Source: Niastella soli
GTDB taxonomy: Bacteria > Bacteroidota > Bacteroidia > Chitinophagales > Chitinophagaceae
DNA length: 64,000 bases
Direction of reading: 5' to 3'
Assembly: GCF_017742245.1 (NCBI RefSeq)
Contig: NZ_JAGHKO010000004.1
Location: 62,001-126,000 of the forward strand
Shown: piece by piece, positions 27,576-38,042 of the stretch
How positions within the stretch are numbered: the stretch's first letter is position 1
Layout of the letters: each line of letters begins with the position of its first letter
Translations under genes and position numbers: made by a program
The notes under the pieces: generated by a model
Databases searched by the model: none
What the model saw: only the letters and a program-made list of their open reading frames with translations
Told to the model about the DNA's origin: nothing

Positions 27576-27872
27576 GATGATATATATCAGCACAATACTC
27601 GTTTAAAATATTCTGTAAATAACCTTATTTTGTAAGTGCTTTTACTTACTGGGCATTCCAACCGCATTAAATTCTTATTAGTCCAATAACAACACGTACC
27701 CTGACAGCGGTCATTTTTTACATCCTGTTTCCATTTTTCAATTACTTCCTTAAGAAAGGAAGCACCCCTACATCAGTGAACCGAAGCCCTTTTAACAGGT
27801 CACTTTATGAAGACAGCACGATCTGTACTCATGACACTATCTACCATAATTATTAATTCTTAAACTTATGTC

Positions 27873-30818
27873 ATGAGAAATTTGCTACTCTGGAAGTCAT
27901 TGCTTCTTGTATTTGCTTTTTTTATGTCGGTCAACAGTAACGCCCAGGTAACTCAAAAATGGGTGCAACGAGAGAACGGTGATGCTAACAATCCGGACGT
28001 GGCCAATGACCTGGTGATTGACCATAATAGCAATGTGATCGTAACGGGTTATAGCAACGGCAAAGGTACCGGTAATGATTATGCAACCATCAAGTACACC
28101 GACGACGGAAATACCAAATGGATAAAAAGATATAATGGCCCGGGGAATGGAATCGATCAGGCCACCGCTGATGCCGTGGACGGCAACGGAAATGTATATG
28201 TAACTGGATATAGCGAGGGCAGCGGGACCAGCTCTGATTTTGCCACTATTAAGTACGACGCAGATGGAAATACAAAATGGGTAAAAAGGTTCAATGTGCC
28301 GGGTAATGGTGACGACCGGGCTATTGCCATTGCCGTGGACGCTGAGGAAAATGTATACGTAACAGGATGGAGTTCACGCATTGGGACGACAACGGGTTAT
28401 GACATTACCACCATTAAATACAACAAGTATGGAGATACAAAATGGGTAAAAAGTTATGATGGCTTGGGTTTCGACGATCAGCCTAATGACATTGCTGTAG
28501 ATAAAAATGGTAATGTATATGTAACAGGATATAGTAATAGTAATGACATTGGAACAAATATCGATTATGTCACCATTAAGTACGACAATAATGGAAATCT
28601 GCAATGGGCACAAAAGTATAACGGTCCGGCTAATAGTTTCGACAGGGCCAATGCCCTCGCCCTGGACGATTATGGCAACGCATATGTAACAGGCGTTACC
28701 ACCACGGCCCTGTCTCCGGTTATAAACACCGACATAGCCACCATCAAATACAATGCAGCAGGCGTGCAGCAATGGGTGGCCATTTATAATAACAGGCGTG
28801 AGGAAGCAGTTGCCATAGCCGTGGATGCGGCAGGCAATGTGCATGTATTGGGGGCTACCGGATCTGGAAATGAAGACGACGATGGCAGTAAATATGTAAC
28901 CATTAAATATAATGCCGCAGGCGTACAGCAATGGGCCCAGCTCTTTAGCTTTCCAGGTGCAACTCAGGGCGCTAACCCCGGAGATATGGCACTGGACGCG
29001 GCCGGCAATGTATATGTTACAGGTGGGCTTTCCGTGAATGGGGTATTGGATTATGTTACCCTTAAATACAATGCCGCCGGCGTGCAGCAATGGGTTGCTG
29101 TATATAACGGCCCCGGCAACAGAGCAGATATAGCAAACGCCATAGGCATCGATAAATATGGCAATGTCTATATCACCGGCTTTAGCTTTATCAATGAACC
29201 TGATTATGCCACCCTTAAATACAATAATTCCGGCGAGCGCAAATGGTTACAACGGTATAATGGCCCGGGCGATCAGCTAAAAGGCGGCCCCGATATGGCC
29301 AATGCACTTGCGCTGGATGCAGCTTGCAATCCTCATGTAACAGGCGGTATCACCCGGCTTAATACCGGTTTAGACTATGCCACCTTCAAGTACGAAACAG
29401 GCGATGGGGACAGGATCTGGAAAAAAACGTACAATGGTCCCGGTTATGGACCTGACGTGGCCAATGCAATAGCCGTGGATAACAACGGTAATGTGTATGC
29501 AACGGGAAGCAGCTTTGGCGTGGGATCACTGGCCGACATTGCCACTGTTAAATACGATGCTGCCGGGAATTCCCAATGGGGCAAAAGGTATAATGGCCCC
29601 GCCAATTTAAACGATCAGGCAAATGCCATTACGGTTGACAACAAGGGCTTTGTATATGTAACCGGATTTAGTCAAAGTCCAACTGCAACTACGGTAGCAA
29701 ACCCCGATTATGTCACCATTAAGTACAAAGACAATGGCGACGTAGTATGGATAAAACGGTATAACGGCCCGGGAAATTCTACCGATATCGCCAATGATAT
29801 TTTCGTGGACGCAAATGGCAATATATACGTAACAGGAGGCAGTTCAGCCAACGGAGCCTCTACCGATTACACCACCATTAAGTACGATGCCAATGGTAAT
29901 CAGCTATGGGTCGCCCGGTATAATGGCCCATTGAATTTTTCCGATGATGCCAATGCCCTGGCAGTGGATGGTTCCGGCAATGTATATGTAACAGGGGAGA
30001 GCTTTGGCAGCGGAACATCAATTGACTATGCCACCGTTAAGTACAATGCAGCAGGTGTGCAGCAGTGGGTACAAAGATATGCAGGGATTGGTGGTGACCA
30101 GGCCAGAGACATTGCCCTGGATGCTGCCGCCAATGTGTATGTAACAGGGTTTAGCTCGGGCGACTATGCCACCATAAAATACAATACAGCAGGCACGCAA
30201 CAGTGGGTGGCCATACACCCTGGAAACAATGCGTTTGGGGCAACAGCACTGGCATTAGACCCTTCGGGCAATGTATATGTAACAGGTGGCAGCAGTACCA
30301 GTCCCGGTAATCCTGAAGATTATCTTACCGTTAAGTACAACACAGGGGGCGTGCAGCAATGGGAGATCAGGTATAACGGACCGGGCAACGACCAGGATAT
30401 AGCCACGGATATCAGCCTGGATGCAGCCGGCAATGTATATATTACCGGGCGCAGCACTGGTAACGGCACCCTGTTCGATTATGCCACCATCAAATATGCG
30501 CAGGCACCACTTGTAACTATGAGCTCGGTCACTGATGCTGTGCCTAACAACCTGGCTATCGAGCAACGGGAATCGGCTAAATTATCTGTAAAAGCATTCC
30601 CCAATGCCTTCACTTCATACATCAACCTGCAATGGAGCGGCAGCGATAAACCGGTAACCATTACCATCACAGACGATATGGGCCGGCTGGTTGAAAAAAG
30701 AATAGGATTAGCTTCCAGCGGCACCCTCCAAACCGGTAATAAATTCGGCAAGGGCGTTTACTTTGCTGAAATAATTCAGGGAGGGGAGAAGATAGTGTTG
30801 AAGCTGGTCAAGAATTAA
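27873..30818 (+). CDS. SBBP beta-propeller repeat protein with T9SS tail, paralogue 2
   Basis: At 981 residues it has the same order as its neighbour: signal peptide (LLLVFAFFMSVNSNAQ), 16 SBBP units, T9SS tail. Unit 6 has VHVLG in place of VYVTG, and unit 9 again carries the special ATFKYETGDG...WKKTY form. The tail (RESAKLSVKAFPNAFTSY) is nearly identical to those of paralogues 3 and 4 but differs from paralogue 1. The 5' leader ATTAATTCTTAAACTTA sits at 27852-27868. Homologous roles are inferred from the paralogy; no enzymatic residues are seen. Confidence 0.9.
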   Translation: MRNLLLWKSLLLVFAFFMSVNSNAQVTQKWVQRENGDANNPDVANDLVIDHNSNVIVTGYSNGKGTGNDYATIKYTDDGNTKWIKRYNGPGNGIDQATADAVDGNGNVYVTGYSEGSGTSSDFATIKYDADGNTKWVKRFNVPGNGDDRAIAIAVDAEENVYVTGWSSRIGTTTGYDITTIKYNKYGDTKWVKSYDGLGFDDQPNDIAVDKNGNVYVTGYSNSNDIGTNIDYVTIKYDNNGNLQWAQKYNGPANSFDRANALALDDYGNAYVTGVTTTALSPVINTDIATIKYNAAGVQQWVAIYNNRREEAVAIAVDAAGNVHVLGATGSGNEDDDGSKYVTIKYNAAGVQQWAQLFSFPGATQGANPGDMALDAAGNVYVTGGLSVNGVLDYVTLKYNAAGVQQWVAVYNGPGNRADIANAIGIDKYGNVYITGFSFINEPDYATLKYNNSGERKWLQRYNGPGDQLKGGPDMANALALDAACNPHVTGGITRLNTGLDYATFKYETGDGDRIWKKTYNGPGYGPDVANAIAVDNNGNVYATGSSFGVGSLADIATVKYDAAGNSQWGKRYNGPANLNDQANAITVDNKGFVYVTGFSQSPTATTVANPDYVTIKYKDNGDVVWIKRYNGPGNSTDIANDIFVDANGNIYVTGGSSANGASTDYTTIKYDANGNQLWVARYNGPLNFSDDANALAVDGSGNVYVTGESFGSGTSIDYATVKYNAAGVQQWVQRYAGIGGDQARDIALDAAANVYVTGFSSGDYATIKYNTAGTQQWVAIHPGNNAFGATALALDPSGNVYVTGGSSTSPGNPEDYLTVKYNTGGVQQWEIRYNGPGNDQDIATDISLDAAGNVYITGRSTGNGTLFDYATIKYAQAPLVTMSSVTDAVPNNLAIEQRESAKLSVKAFPNAFTSYINLQWSGSDKPVTITITDDMGRLVEKRIGLASSGTLQTGNKFGKGVYFAEIIQGGEKIVLKLVKN

Positions 30819-30830
30819 GACAACACCTGA

Positions 30831-30987
30831 TGACCTGTAAGGTGCATCATTTGAGTTTGCCTTAGTAGTGGGTTGATTTGCACCTGACAGGTCATCTTTA
30901 ATATACAAAGGAAGACCTGTCAGGTCTAAGACATCAGTCTGACTATGCAAGACCCAATGATAGACCTTACAGGTCTTCCTTTTTTTA
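30831..30987. repeat. 157-bp structured spacer element, copy B
   Basis: Same length and almost the same sequence as copy A, starting 13 bp after the stop of paralogue 2. The following 280 bp, up to the next ATG, are also shared with the gap after paralogue 3, showing that gene and spacer were duplicated together. Confidence 0.9.
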
Positions 30988-31269
30988 GTTGATACCAATC
31001 AGCAGGATGGTCATTTAATATCTTCTGTAAATAGCGTACTTTGTTAAAGCTTTTGCTTCCTCTGATTATTAGATACCTCCTGTTTCTGCCCTGATCGTGT
31101 CTGGATTTACGTTACATCCTGTTTCAATTTGCTAATACTTCCTTAAGTAAATAGCTACTGTCCCTACACCAGTATACCATCGCCCTTTACTATTTCTCCT
31201 TATGAAGATGGCGCCAACCTGTACTCATGACAAACAGGTACCATTATTATTAATTCTTAAACTTACATT

Positions 31270-34191
31270 ATGAGACATGTGCTACTCGGAAAGTCACTGC
31301 TTTTTGCGGGAGTGTTTTTAACATCGGTCAGCTCTATGGCCCAGGTAACTCAAAAATGGGTACAAAGGGAGAACGGAGACCCTAATACGCCAGACCAGGC
31401 GTCTGCTCTGGTGGTGGACAATAAAAACGATGTGATTGTAACAGGACAGAGCCAGGGCAAAGGCACCAATTATGACTTTGCCACTATTAAGTATGACGAT
31501 GATGGATCTACAAAATGGGTAAAAAGGTACAATGGCTCAGGAAATGGAGACGATGAGCCAACAGGCATTGCCGCTGACAGCAACTGCAATGTATTTGTAA
31601 CAGGAAATAGTAGAAATGGAATTAACAACGATATTGCCACCATTAAGTATGACCCCGATGGAAATACAAAATGGGTAAAACGGTTTACCGGCGCCTCGGC
31701 TGATGCTATTGCCGTGGACCGTTATGGAAATGCATATGTAACGGGAACCGGCACCGCAGCCAGTGGCGGTATCGGTATTACCACCATTAAGTACGATGGC
31801 AATGGCAATATTATATGGGTAAGAAGGTTTGGCAGCGGCTCAGCTTCTGCCATTGTTGTGGATAAAAATGGTAATGTGTATGTAACCGGAGCAGCCCCCC
31901 ACATGGGCACAGGAGGTGATGCTACCACTATTAAATACGACAATGATGGTAATTTATTATGGGTAAGCCAGTTTAATGGCAGTCCTATAAATGATGCCGA
32001 CGTACCTAGTGACCTGGCCGTGGATAACAACGGTAATGTGTATATAACAGGCTTCTCCATCACTGAACTGGCGGCGGATGACCATAGTGAAATTTTCACG
32101 GTCAAATACAACGCATCGGGCGTGCAGCAATGGTCAGCCCTTTTTAGCCGTAATACCCGCGATGAAGGTAAAGCCATAGGCGTAGATGCTTCCGGCAATG
32201 TGTTCATCACCGGGTTTAGCGGCACTGCTGAGGAAGATCCAGACAATGACTATGTAACAATTAAATACAATTCAGCAGGCGTGCAGCAGTGGGTGCAGGT
32301 AGTGGTGAGCCCCGCAGTTCAACAAGGAGGCGGAGCCAATGACCTCGTGTTGGATGCAGCAGGTAATGTGTACATAACAGGCGGGCTGTTATTTTCCAAC
32401 GGTGGCACAGACTATACTACCATTAAATACAATACCAACGGTGTGCAGCAATGGATAGCCGTGTATGACGGCCCTGGAAGTGATTATGATATAGCAAATG
32501 CCATAGGGATAGATAAAAATGGCAATATATATATTACCGGGTTCAGCAGGATCAATGGATTCTCTGACGACTACGCCACCATTAAATACAGTAACAACGG
32601 CGTGCAAAAATGGGTAAACATATACAATGGCCCGAGCTTTGAAAAAGGAAACCCCGATTTTGTAACTGCCCTCGCTGTAGACAAGGATGGAAATGCGCAT
32701 GTAACAGGCGCCATCCTTCGAAACAAAACCGGTTACGACTATGCTACGTTCAAATATGATACAAATGGAGGTACGGACTGGAAAAAAACTTATAATGGAA
32801 CGGGAAAAGGCCCCGATTTTGCCAATGCCTTAGCACTGGATGCCCAGGGGAATGTGTATGTAACAGGGAGAAGTAAAAGCGTCGGGAACCAGGCGTCAGG
32901 TGATGATTACGCTACTGTCAAGTACGACGCAGCGGGCAACAGTCAATGGGGAAAAAGGTACAACGGGCCAGCGGATACAGCTGATGCGTCTACAGCAATC
33001 GCAGTAGACGTAAACGGGAACGTGTATGTTACCGGGCAAAGCATAGGCACCAACGGCAGTTACGATTTTGCCACTATCAAGTATGATGCAGCTGGAAATA
33101 CTAAATGGGTAAAACGGTATGATGGTCCTGGTCACGGGTTCGATGGAGCAACTAAGATTGCCGTAGATGCCGCGGGTAATGTATATGTAACAGGGATCAG
33201 CATTGGCAGCGGAACGTTGGAAGACTATGTTACTATCAAGTATGACCCCAATGGAAACCTGTTGTGGGTGGCCAGGTACAACGGCCCGGACAATACTAAT
33301 GATGAAGCCCATGCCCTGGCAATAGATGCTTCCGGCAATGTATATGTTACAGGAGGAAGCTTTGGCAGCGGAACCCTTAGCGACTATGCTACTATCAAGT
33401 ACAATGCAGCGGGCGTGCAACAATGGGTGGCAAGATATCATGTTAATAATGACGTGGCCAGGGACATAGCCGTGGATGCCGCCGGTAATGTATATGTAAC
33501 GGGATTCAGTGGCAACAACGGAAACCTCGACGACTATGCCACCGTTAAGTACAATGCGGCAGGTGTGCAACAATGGGCAGCCAGGTACGATGCCGCTGGT
33601 TCCGGAGATGAAGCCAATGCCCTGGCATTGGATGCCGCCGGAAATGTGTATGTAACCGGTGGCAGCAGGCTCAGCAACAATTCATTTCCCGATTATGCTA
33701 CTGTTAAATACAATGCAATCGGCATACAGCAATGGGTAGCCAGGTACAACGGGCCAGGCAATGGCAGTGATGTAGCAGTTGATATTGGCCTTGATGCAGC
33801 TGGTAATGTATATGTTACCGGAACGAGCGAGGGTAACCTGACACAGAGCGATTATGCCACCATCAAATATGAGCAAACACCGCTCGTAACTATGAGCACA
33901 GTTGCTGATCCTGTGCCTAACAACCTGGCTATCGAGCAACGGGAATCGGCTAAATTATCTGTAAAAGCATTCCCCAATGCCTTCACTTCATACATCAACC
34001 TCCAATGGAGCGGCAGCGATAAACCGGTAACCATTACCATCACAGACGATATGGGCCGGCTGGTAGAAAAAAGGACCGGGTTAGCGGCCAGCGGCGCCCT
34101 GCAAACGGGTAGTAAATTCGGAAAGGGCGTTTACTTTGCTGAAATAGTGCAGGGAGGGGAGAAAATAGTGTTGAAGCTGGTTAAAAATTAA
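31270..34191 (+). CDS. SBBP beta-propeller repeat protein with T9SS tail, paralogue 3
   Basis: The 973-residue protein has a signal peptide (LLFAGVFLTSVSSMAQ), 16 SBBP units and a T9SS tail. Units 3 and 4 are shortened and more divergent (NAYVTGTGTAASGG, NVYVTGAAPHMGTGG). Units 5-7 contain a stretch (FSITELAADDHSEIF to AEEDPDNDYVTIKYN) almost identical in paralogue 4. It is preceded by the leader motif at 31249-31265 and followed after 12 bp by spacer copy C. Surface or secreted location is inferred from the signal and the sorting domain. Confidence 0.9.
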   Translation: MRHVLLGKSLLFAGVFLTSVSSMAQVTQKWVQRENGDPNTPDQASALVVDNKNDVIVTGQSQGKGTNYDFATIKYDDDGSTKWVKRYNGSGNGDDEPTGIAADSNCNVFVTGNSRNGINNDIATIKYDPDGNTKWVKRFTGASADAIAVDRYGNAYVTGTGTAASGGIGITTIKYDGNGNIIWVRRFGSGSASAIVVDKNGNVYVTGAAPHMGTGGDATTIKYDNDGNLLWVSQFNGSPINDADVPSDLAVDNNGNVYITGFSITELAADDHSEIFTVKYNASGVQQWSALFSRNTRDEGKAIGVDASGNVFITGFSGTAEEDPDNDYVTIKYNSAGVQQWVQVVVSPAVQQGGGANDLVLDAAGNVYITGGLLFSNGGTDYTTIKYNTNGVQQWIAVYDGPGSDYDIANAIGIDKNGNIYITGFSRINGFSDDYATIKYSNNGVQKWVNIYNGPSFEKGNPDFVTALAVDKDGNAHVTGAILRNKTGYDYATFKYDTNGGTDWKKTYNGTGKGPDFANALALDAQGNVYVTGRSKSVGNQASGDDYATVKYDAAGNSQWGKRYNGPADTADASTAIAVDVNGNVYVTGQSIGTNGSYDFATIKYDAAGNTKWVKRYDGPGHGFDGATKIAVDAAGNVYVTGISIGSGTLEDYVTIKYDPNGNLLWVARYNGPDNTNDEAHALAIDASGNVYVTGGSFGSGTLSDYATIKYNAAGVQQWVARYHVNNDVARDIAVDAAGNVYVTGFSGNNGNLDDYATVKYNAAGVQQWAARYDAAGSGDEANALALDAAGNVYVTGGSRLSNNSFPDYATVKYNAIGIQQWVARYNGPGNGSDVAVDIGLDAAGNVYVTGTSEGNLTQSDYATIKYEQTPLVTMSTVADPVPNNLAIEQRESAKLSVKAFPNAFTSYINLQWSGSDKPVTITITDDMGRLVEKRTGLAASGALQTGSKFGKGVYFAEIVQGGEKIVLKLVKN

Positions 34192-34203
34192 GACAACACC
34201 TGA

Positions 34204-34360
34204 TGACCTGTAAGGTGCATCATTTGAGTTTGCCTTAGTAGTGGGTTGATTTGCACCTGACAGGTCATCTTTAATATACAAAGGAAGACCTGTCAGGTCT
34301 AAGACATCAGTCTGACTATGCAAGACCCAATGATAGACCTTACAGGTCTTCCTTTTTTTA
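34204..34360. repeat. 157-bp structured spacer element, copy C
   Basis: Identical layout to copies A and B, with outer GACCTGTAAGGT/ACCTTACAGGTC and inner ACCTGACAGGTC/GACCTGTCAGGT arms and the terminal T run. It starts 12 bp after the stop of paralogue 3. Confidence 0.9.
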
Positions 34361-34642
34361 GATGATACCAATCAGCAGGATGGTCATTTAATATCTTCTG
34401 TAAATAGCCGTACTTTGTTAAAGCTTTTGCTTCTTCCGATTATTAGAATACCTCCTGTTTCTGCCCTGATCGTGTCTGGATTTACGTTACACGTGTTTCA
34501 ATTTGCTGATACTTCCTTAACCCAATAGCTACTGTCCCTACACCAGTATACCATCGCCCTTTACTATTCCTCCTTATGAAGATAGCGTCAGCTTGTACTC
34601 ATGATAGCAGGTACCATTATTATTAATTCTTAAACTTAAGTT

Positions 34643-37558
34643 ATGAGACATGTGCTACTCGGGAAGTCATTGCTTCTTGTATGTATTGTTTTTATGTCGG
34701 TCCAAAGTATGGCCCAGGTAACTCAAAAATGGGTACAAAGGGAAAACGGAGACCCGAATACGATAGGCCCTAGTACGCAAAACCGGGCCATTGGCCTGGT
34801 GGTAGACAATAAGAACAATGTTATTGTGACAGGAATAAGCGAGGGTAACGGTACAAGTGACGACTTTGCCACAATTAAGTATAATGCTGATGGCGCTTTA
34901 AAATGGGTAAAAAGGTACAACAGCACTGGTAGTGCGATCGATCAGCCAACAGGCATTACCGCAGACAGCAACTGCAATGTATTTGTGACGGGATTTAGCA
35001 CCGCCACCACTGGAACCGGTTTTGACTTTGTTACCATTAAGTATGACCAGGATGGAAATACAAAATGGGTAAAAAGATTTAATAGCCCCGATAATGGGGA
35101 TGATCGCGCTCGTGCCATTGCCGTGGACAGCTATGGAAATGCATATGTAACGGGCACTGTAAATAACGGTAGTACCACCATAAAGTATGATGGCAATGGC
35201 AATATTAAATGGATAAGAACGCTTACCAACGGCGGTGGTAGTGACATTGCTTTGGATAAACTCGGCAATGTGTATGTAACCGGAAGTGGCCCCGGCGTGG
35301 GCACCGGCACTGATGCTGTCACATTTAAACTGGACAATAATGGTAATTTATTATGGATGAGCCAGTTTAATGGCAGTCCTATCAATGAGGGCGACGCACC
35401 ACATGACCTTGCCGTGGACAACAACGGAAATGTGTATATAACAGGCTTCTCCATCACTGAGTTGGCGGCGGATAACCATAGTGAAATTTTCACGGTCAAA
35501 TACAATGCATCGGGCGTGCAGCAATGGTCAGCCCTTTTTAGCCGTAATACCCGCGATGAAGGTAATGCCATAGGCGTAGATGCTTCCGGCAACGTGTTCA
35601 TCACCGGGTTTAGCGGCACTGCTGAGGAAGATCCTGACAATGACTATGTGACCATTAAATACAATGCAGCAGGCGTGCAACAGTGGGCCCAGGTAGTGGT
35701 GAGCCCCGGCGTTGTACAGAACGGCGGCGCCAATGACCTGGTGCTGGATGCAGCAGGCAATGTGTATATAACGGGTGGGCTTTTATTCCCAAATGGGACA
35801 GACTACACTACCATCAAATACAATACCAATGGCGTGCAGCAATGGATAGCATTTTATGCTACCCCCAGTGATGATATAGCATCTGCCATAGGTCTGGATA
35901 AAAACGGCAATATATATGTTACCGGATTCATCAGCGGTGGTTCCGAATATGGCACCATTAAATACAGTAACAATGGCGTGCAAATATGGGTACAAAGGTA
36001 CAATGGCCAAAGCCTTGAAAAAGGAGGCGCCGATTTTGTAAGCGCCCTCGTCGTAGATCCGAACGGGAATCCGCATGTAACAGGATCCATCACCCGAACT
36101 AAAACGGGGTATGACTATACAACGTTCAAATATAATACAAATGGAGGCACAGACTGGAAAAAAACGTACAACGGAACAGGAAATGGTCCTGATTTTGCCA
36201 GTGCCATAACAGTGGATGCTTTAGGGAATGTGTATGTAACAGGCAGAAGCAACGGCGTCGGAACAGATTTTGATTTCGCCACTGTCAAATACGACGCAGC
36301 TGGTATTAGCCAGTGGGGAAAAAGGTACAATGGCCCCGGGAACGCTTTTGATGAGGCTGCCGCAATCGTTGTTGACGGAAACGGGAATGTGTATGTGACA
36401 GGAAAGAGTGTTGGCAGCGGAACGATGGAAGACTATGCTACTATAAAGTACGATGCAGCTGGAAATACCAAATGGGTAAAACGTTATAATGGTCCTGGCA
36501 ATGGAGCCGATATTGCCACTGACATTGCCGTGGATGCCTCGGGCAATGTATATGTAACAGGGCGGAGCATTGGCAGCGGAACCTTTGAAGACTATGCCAC
36601 TATCAAGTATGATGCCAATGGGAACGTGTTGTGGGTAGCCAGGTACAACGGCCCGGGTAATTCTATTGACGAAGCCAATGCCCTGGCAATAGATGCTTCC
36701 GGTAATGTGTATGTTACGGGTGGAAGCTTTGGTAGCGGAACCCTTAGCGACTATGCCACTATTAAGTACAATGCAGCAGGAACGCAGCAATGGGTGGCAA
36801 GATATAATGTTAATAACGACGTGGCCAGGGACATAGCCGTGGATGCCGCCGGGAATGTGTATGTAACGGGATACAGTGGCAACAACGGGAACCTCGACGA
36901 CTATGCCACCATCAAGTACAATGCAGCAGGGGCGCAACAATGGGCGACCAGATACGATGCCGCCGGTTCCGGAGACGAAGCCAATGCCCTGGCCCTGGAT
37001 GCCGCCGGAAATGTGTATGTAACAGGAGGAAGCCGGCTCAACAACAATTCATTCCCCGACTATGCCACCGTTAAGTACAATACAACAGGCGTACAGCAAT
37101 GGGTAGCCAGGTACAACGGGCCGGGCAATGGCAGTGATGTGGCCGTTGATATTGGCCTCGACAATAATGGCAATGTGTATGTTACCGGCACGAGCGACGG
37201 TAACCTGACACGGAGCGATTATGCTACCATCAAATATGAACAAACACCGCTTGTAACAATGAGCTCGGTCACTGATCCTGTGCCTAACAACCTGGCTATC
37301 GAGCAACGGGAATCGGCTAAATTATCTGTAAAAGCATTCCCCAATGCCTTCACTTCATACATCAACCTCCAATGGAGCGGCAGCGATAAACCGGTAACCA
37401 TTACCATCACAGACGATATGGGCCGACTGGTAGAAAAAAGGACCGGGTTAGCGGCCAGCGGCGCCCTGCAAACGGGTAGTAAATTCGGAAAGGGCGTTTA
37501 CATTGCTGAAATAGTGCAGGGAACGGAGAAAATAGTGTTGAAGCTGGTCAAGAATTAA
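34643..37558 (+). CDS. SBBP beta-propeller repeat protein with T9SS tail, paralogue 4
   Basis: The 971-residue protein is closest to paralogue 3. It has a signal peptide (LLLVCIVFMSVQSMAQ), 16 SBBP units with unit 9 in the special TTFKYNTNGGTDWKKTY form, and a T9SS tail ending GTEKIVLKLVKN. The N-terminal unit carries an insertion (NTIGPSTQNRAIG). The leader motif lies at 34622-34638, again ending 4 bp before the ATG. Downstream the usual spacer is not intact: a rearranged 570-bp region contains two degenerate spacer pieces and the stub of another paralogue. Confidence 0.9.
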   Translation: MRHVLLGKSLLLVCIVFMSVQSMAQVTQKWVQRENGDPNTIGPSTQNRAIGLVVDNKNNVIVTGISEGNGTSDDFATIKYNADGALKWVKRYNSTGSAIDQPTGITADSNCNVFVTGFSTATTGTGFDFVTIKYDQDGNTKWVKRFNSPDNGDDRARAIAVDSYGNAYVTGTVNNGSTTIKYDGNGNIKWIRTLTNGGGSDIALDKLGNVYVTGSGPGVGTGTDAVTFKLDNNGNLLWMSQFNGSPINEGDAPHDLAVDNNGNVYITGFSITELAADNHSEIFTVKYNASGVQQWSALFSRNTRDEGNAIGVDASGNVFITGFSGTAEEDPDNDYVTIKYNAAGVQQWAQVVVSPGVVQNGGANDLVLDAAGNVYITGGLLFPNGTDYTTIKYNTNGVQQWIAFYATPSDDIASAIGLDKNGNIYVTGFISGGSEYGTIKYSNNGVQIWVQRYNGQSLEKGGADFVSALVVDPNGNPHVTGSITRTKTGYDYTTFKYNTNGGTDWKKTYNGTGNGPDFASAITVDALGNVYVTGRSNGVGTDFDFATVKYDAAGISQWGKRYNGPGNAFDEAAAIVVDGNGNVYVTGKSVGSGTMEDYATIKYDAAGNTKWVKRYNGPGNGADIATDIAVDASGNVYVTGRSIGSGTFEDYATIKYDANGNVLWVARYNGPGNSIDEANALAIDASGNVYVTGGSFGSGTLSDYATIKYNAAGTQQWVARYNVNNDVARDIAVDAAGNVYVTGYSGNNGNLDDYATIKYNAAGAQQWATRYDAAGSGDEANALALDAAGNVYVTGGSRLNNNSFPDYATVKYNTTGVQQWVARYNGPGNGSDVAVDIGLDNNGNVYVTGTSDGNLTRSDYATIKYEQTPLVTMSSVTDPVPNNLAIEQRESAKLSVKAFPNAFTSYINLQWSGSDKPVTITITDDMGRLVEKRTGLAASGALQTGSKFGKGVYIAEIVQGTEKIVLKLVKN

Positions 37559-37761
37559 GATATAGGCATTTTTTAAGATTAGGTGCTGTTAGAATATAGG
37601 TTTACGAAGTAGGAGGTAGGAAATTCGGGAAGGTGGGTCACTGTTGCAGAGTGGCTCACCTTTATCATTTGATAGATCAGGGTGACTCACCCTTAGAGGC
37701 TTTCCAATAGCTAACAGCAGGCACTCCGACTTGTCGGAGCGCCATTATAAGCATAGGCTGA

Positions 37762-37904
37762 GACCTGTAAGGTCCGCCATCGGGTTTTGAATAATTAGAG
37801 GGTTTAAGCGGTCCTGACAGGTCGTGTTTTAATAAAGCACACCAGACCTGTCAGGACCAAAACAGCTTTCTGTAAGTGCAAGACCCCAGGTCTTCATTTT
37901 TTTG
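37762..37904. repeat. Degenerate spacer element, copy D
   Basis: It begins GACCTGTAAGGTC, holds CCTGACAGGTC and GACCTGTCAGGAC as inner arms, and ends AGGTCTTCATTTTTTT. Arm sequences and order match copies A-C while the intervening bases have diverged. Confidence 0.75.
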
Positions 37905-37991
37905 TTAAGGTGGGTCATCCGCCAGCGAACGGATGGCTCACCTTTTAACTAACGCAAACCCGGCTCTCCGACTTGTCGGAGAGCCATTATG

Positions 37992-38033
37992 GGGAACGGA
38001 GAAGATAGTGTTGATACTGGTTAAAAATTAAGA
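37992..38033 (+). pseudogene. 3' stub of a lost fifth SBBP paralogue
   Basis: In frame this reads GTEKIVLILVKN and stop, one residue different from the end of paralogue 4 (GTEKIVLKLVKN). The bases match the last 42 bp of that gene nearly exactly. It is followed, as in the intact copies, by a spacer-type element. The rest of the gene is gone, which indicates a deletion within the array. Confidence 0.8.
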
Positions 38034-38042
38034 TAGCTAATG

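Noticed and set aside
24488-37410. Long open frames on the minus strand inside the four SBBP genes (for example 24488-25363, 28374-29090, 32896-33573, 36221-36940)
   Set aside because: They are antisense to repeats whose codon pattern happens to lack stops on the other strand. The predicted peptides are repeats of IYIAGxI-type words with no signal, start context or family, while the plus-strand frames are clear secreted proteins.
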